Assembly: GCA_964637345.1 (NCBI GenBank)
Contig: CAZWTD010000024.1
Span: forward strand, 1 to 14,997
DNA from: CAZWTD01 sp964637345
Lineage (GTDB): Bacteria; Patescibacteriota; Patescibacteriia; HK-STAS-PATE-3
DNA: 14,997 nt
Direction: 5' to 3'
Made by a program: the position numbers and the translations under genes. This document shows, piece after piece, positions 12,911 to 14,997 of this stretch. The notes below the pieces were generated by a model that was not told the DNA's origin, did not search any database, and saw only the letters and a list, made by a program, of their open reading frames with translations. Position 1 is the stretch's first letter. The number at the start of each line of letters is the position of its first letter.

Positions 12911-12914
12911 AAGC

Positions 12915-13250
12915 TTATGCCTGATCAGGATTCCACAAGTAGCGATCTAAGTCAACCCAGAAGTTTCCGTCGCGGAAAACGACTTCAACGCCCTCGACCT
13001 CGAGGAGTTTGGCTTGGAGGTCTTTTGTCGCTCGAATATGCTCTATTGAGATTCGCCCCTCGGAGTTAATGACTCGCTGCCAAGGGACATTTGCTTTTGG
13101 TGCGACGCGGTTTAAAGCCCAGCCGACCATTCGCGCACCGCGCGGTGAACCAACGAGGGTGGCAATTTGTCCGTAGGTCGCAACTTTCCCGCGTGGTATC
13201 TGGCGGACTTTGGCGTAGACGCGAAAGTAGAAATTTTGGCCGCGGGGCAT
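12915..13250 (-). CDS. Alkyltransferase-like protein (ATL, MGMT-related)
   Basis: This 111-aa protein has the fold of the C-terminal DNA-binding domain of O6-alkylguanine-DNA alkyltransferase. It has FYFRVYAKVRQIPRGKVATYGQIA (7-30), the helix-turn-helix region with GARMVGWALNRV (38-49), and PWQRVINSEGRIS (56-68). The active-site Cys of PCHRV is Trp (W57), which is the mark of ATL proteins. They bind alkylated guanine without repairing it and channel lesions to nucleotide excision repair. Y26 and R40 correspond to the base-flipping Tyr and Arg finger. The ATG at 13250 lies 6 nt after a -10-like CACACT. It is divergent from the secreted-protein gene. Confidence 0.92.
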   Translation of the reverse strand: MPRGQNFYFRVYAKVRQIPRGKVATYGQIATLVGSPRGARMVGWALNRVAPKANVPWQRVINSEGRISIEHIRATKDLQAKLLEVEGVEVVFRDGNFWVDLDRYLWNPDQA

Positions 13251-13256
13251 AGGAGT

Positions 13257-13285
13257 AGTGTGGCACGGGTTTTGCAGTTGATCAA
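13257..13285 (-). promoter_or_regulatory. Putative promoter of the ATL gene
   Basis: On the minus strand TTGATC (13285-13280) and CACACT (13262-13257) are separated by exactly 17 nt, with the -10 ending 6 nt before the ATG. TTGATCAA (13278-13285) is palindromic, so the same bases could supply a -35 for the divergent gene, although no good plus-strand -10 follows. Confidence 0.45.
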
Positions 13286-13349
13286 CCGCAGGGGCGGTGA
13301 TAGCCTGAATGTAGCTGTACGGGGATGGCTCACTGACAAGGAGGGTGCG

Positions 13350-14108
13350 ATGAAACGCTTAGCGATCATTGGCCTGGCGATTCTTCTGGCTCTGCTGATT
13401 ACGGGCGGAGTCCAGGCGGCGCCGATCGAGCTCCAGTACGCTCAGGGGCAAGAGACGGATATGACAGCGCCACATCTCGAGATCACCGGAGCGAGCTACG
13501 ATCTCGGCACCGGAGGATTCTGGGATGAATTTCCGACGACTCTCGAAGCGACGCGGGTGATGCGTTTGGTAGCGGAGTCGGACGTGTCGGACCTCGACCA
13601 CGTTGAATTCGTAATCAGGCCCGATGGAGAGGAGATGTGGGGACTTATCGACGCTGACCTCTCTGTGAGCGAGAACGGGTTGATCTGGGAACTCGGCGCC
13701 TGGGATCTCCGCCTCTACGACTGTGGGTGGTATGAAGTTGCTGCGGTCGGGGTTGACCAGGCAGGAAACGTTGACCAGTGGCCGGGAATCATACGTGTCT
13801 ATTCGCGTCACGACGTGGTTGCGCTGCCGGCGGTGCATGAGCCGCTTCGGCTTGTGACGGCCGCTCCGAGTGTGACAAGGGGCGAGACGACACTGTGTTT
13901 CGATGCGCCGAGCTCTCGGGCTGGGGCAATCGAGGTCTTCGACATCTCGGGTCGCCAGATTGGCGAGGTGGCTTTCCCGGCGGGAGTTGAACGAGTTCTC
14001 TGGACTGGACGAAGCGAGAGAGGGACGTCCTTACCAGCCGGGGTCTACTTCGCTCGACTCAAGGACAGTTCGTCGTCCTCGACTGCTCGTGTGGTGCTGA
14101 CCCGATAG
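13350..14108 (+). CDS. Secreted protein with FlgD/type-IX-like C-terminal domain
   Basis: The 252-aa product begins with a classical signal peptide (MKRLAIIGLAILLALLITGG, then VQA before APIEL). The ATG at 13350 is preceded by AAGGAGGG, which decides the start against the longer open frame. The middle (residues about 40-160) is acidic and Trp-rich, with DPDGE-like and GVDQAGNVDQWP segments suggesting Ig/cadherin-like beta strands. The last ~75 residues (PSVTRGETTLCFDAP, IEVFDISGRQIGEVAFPAG, LWTGRSERGTSLPAGVYFARL, TARVVLTR) have the standard pattern of FlgD-Ig-like or type IX secretion C-terminal domains. Those are usual in Bacteroidota and relatives, not in CPR. Monocistronic, with a strong terminator. 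Confidence 0.85.
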   Translation: MKRLAIIGLAILLALLITGGVQAAPIELQYAQGQETDMTAPHLEITGASYDLGTGGFWDEFPTTLEATRVMRLVAESDVSDLDHVEFVIRPDGEEMWGLIDADLSVSENGLIWELGAWDLRLYDCGWYEVAAVGVDQAGNVDQWPGIIRVYSRHDVVALPAVHEPLRLVTAAPSVTRGETTLCFDAPSSRAGAIEVFDISGRQIGEVAFPAGVERVLWTGRSERGTSLPAGVYFARLKDSSSSSTARVVLTR

Positions 14109-14117
14109 TGTTCCTTC

Positions 14118-14152
14118 AACGAGGCTTGCTCCGGCAAGCCTCGTTTTCTTTT
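14118..14152 (+). terminator. Rho-independent terminator of the secreted-protein gene
   Basis: A perfect 12-bp stem AACGAGGCTTGC/GCAAGCCTCGTT with a TCCG tetraloop is followed by TTCTTTT. It begins 10 nt after the stop. Confidence 0.93.
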
Positions 14153-14195
14153 CGTATGAAAAATGTGCTAATATGTCTGTACTTCTTCGAATCAA

Positions 14196-14997
14196 ATGGA
14201 AAGTCCAAATCCAAATTCATCCACTCTCCCTCCAGTTCCGCCAAATCCACCGGAGCCTGTTTCTCCTACTCCTTCTCCATCTAGCCCTTCAAGTGGTCGA
14301 GTGACTTTTGATGAATTTAGCGCTTTCCTTGCTCCGAAGGGGAACGGCGGCGTACCTCCTTCGGTTCCCCCGGCCGGGAATCCCCCCGCTACGACTCAAG
14401 CAGCCGCGCCAGCTTCTCAAAAGGATATTCAGTCCCTGCTTCAATATGCCCCGCGCCCGCGTCGACGCTGGATTCTTCCGTTTGCAATTGCGCTAATCGT
14501 TATTCTCCTTGGCGGGACGGCCGTGATGGCGAAGTTCGACATGCTCCCATTCGCGATTCCGTATTTGACGCCAAAGGCGAATGGCGATCTCTTAACACGG
14601 ATGCTTGAGCAGATTTCCGAGCTGAAGAGCGGCTCCTTCGCCGGCTCCTTAGCGCTTGAGGTTCAACCTCGGGAACCGGGCGCGGAACCGCTCGATTTCT
14701 CGGACATGGTTGACGAGTTGAAGAATATTAACGGTGCCTCAGTCCCATCGCAGAGCGATCTGAATGACGTGTTGAAGATTATCCCCGGTGATATCAGCTT
14801 TCAGCTCGAGACTTCGGGTTATTCCGAGCAAACTGAGGGTGAACAATTGGCGGATTTTGAAACGAGCATCTCCGGACGCTATAGTGCCGGTGGGACAACC
14901 TTTGAAGGCGAGATTAACCTTCGCAAGATTGCCGAGACGCTGTATGTCAACATTCCGCAGTTTCCTCTTTTTCTCGATGTCAGTTCAATCAAAGACA
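14196..14997 (+). CDS. Membrane-anchored protein with Pro-rich cytosolic N-terminus (partial)
   Basis: The frame opens at the ATG at 14196 and runs without a stop to the window end (267 codons seen). Residues 1-75 are low-complexity, rich in Pro, Ser, Ala and Thr. RPRRRW (87-92) and about 19 hydrophobic residues (ILPFAIALIVILLGGTAVM) form one membrane span with the basic side inside. The outer part (from about residue 125) has ISELKSGSFAGSLALEV, FETSISGRYSAGG and ETLYVNIPQFPLFLDVSSIKD. This is reminiscent of LppX-like extracellular domains in CPR membrane proteins, but I cannot name the family. No Shine-Dalgarno is present. A TAATAT near 14170 may be its -10. Confidence 0.75.
   Translation, partial: MESPNPNSSTLPPVPPNPPEPVSPTPSPSSPSSGRVTFDEFSAFLAPKGNGGVPPSVPPAGNPPATTQAAAPASQKDIQSLLQYAPRPRRRWILPFAIALIVILLGGTAVMAKFDMLPFAIPYLTPKANGDLLTRMLEQISELKSGSFAGSLALEVQPREPGAEPLDFSDMVDELKNINGASVPSQSDLNDVLKIIPGDISFQLETSGYSEQTEGEQLADFETSISGRYSAGGTTFEGEINLRKIAETLYVNIPQFPLFLDVSSIKD

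Overview
The window looks like part of a scaffold from a Patescibacteria/CPR-type bacterium with moderately high GC. This is an inference. It rests on an RNase J with a HGHYDH motif, a tandem pair of phosphohexomutases, a small GIY-YIG protein, tRNA without an encoded CCA, many genes without a Shine-Dalgarno (SD) sequence, and a Pro-rich cytosolic N-terminus ahead of a single membrane anchor in the last gene. TGA is used as a normal stop, so no recoding is seen. A run of exactly 100 N (12507-12606) marks a scaffold join of unknown length. Linkage between the two sides is therefore less certain than elsewhere.

Layout. 1-763: the 3' end of a 23S rRNA gene, a spacer holding a small hydrophobic ORF, 5S rRNA inside a ~20-bp processing stem, and a terminator. 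813-1133: an 89-aa two-helix membrane protein with a strong SD and its own terminator. 1141-3060: on the minus strand, an MFS transporter, a strongly folded convergent intergenic region, and a 113-aa orphan with its own promoter and terminator. 3144-5925: on the plus strand, RNase J and tryptophanyl-tRNA synthetase, one base apart. 5941-6042: a dispersed hairpin repeat. 6048-10064: a minus-strand cluster of two phosphohexomutases, glutamate racemase and a GIY-YIG protein, likely one operon feeding cell-envelope precursors. 10102-10877: a self-contained minus-strand transcription unit with a near-consensus promoter, a long structured leader, a 91-aa orphan, a tRNA T-arm/acceptor-like remnant and a terminator. 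10899-12326: a RhlE-like DEAD-box helicase. 12350-12720: repeats around the scaffold gap. 12739-12910: tRNA-Gly(TCC) and a duplicated 5' half of it. 12915-13250: an alkyltransferase-like (ATL) DNA repair protein. 13350-14152: a secreted protein with a FlgD/type-IX-like C-terminal domain. 14196 to the end: an incomplete membrane-anchored protein.

Two gene styles stand out. Housekeeping genes (MFS, rnj, the phosphohexomutase operon, ATL) have a -10-like hexamer only 6-10 nt before the ATG, suggesting leaderless mRNAs. Four short genes of unknown function (89, 113, 91 and 252 aa) each have a strong purine SD and an identifiable terminator. The most unusual element is the 10102-10877 unit. It has a promoter overlapped by an inverted repeat, about 340 nt of structured leader with a 7-codon upstream ORF, an orphan CDS, and then a tRNA-like 3' fragment.
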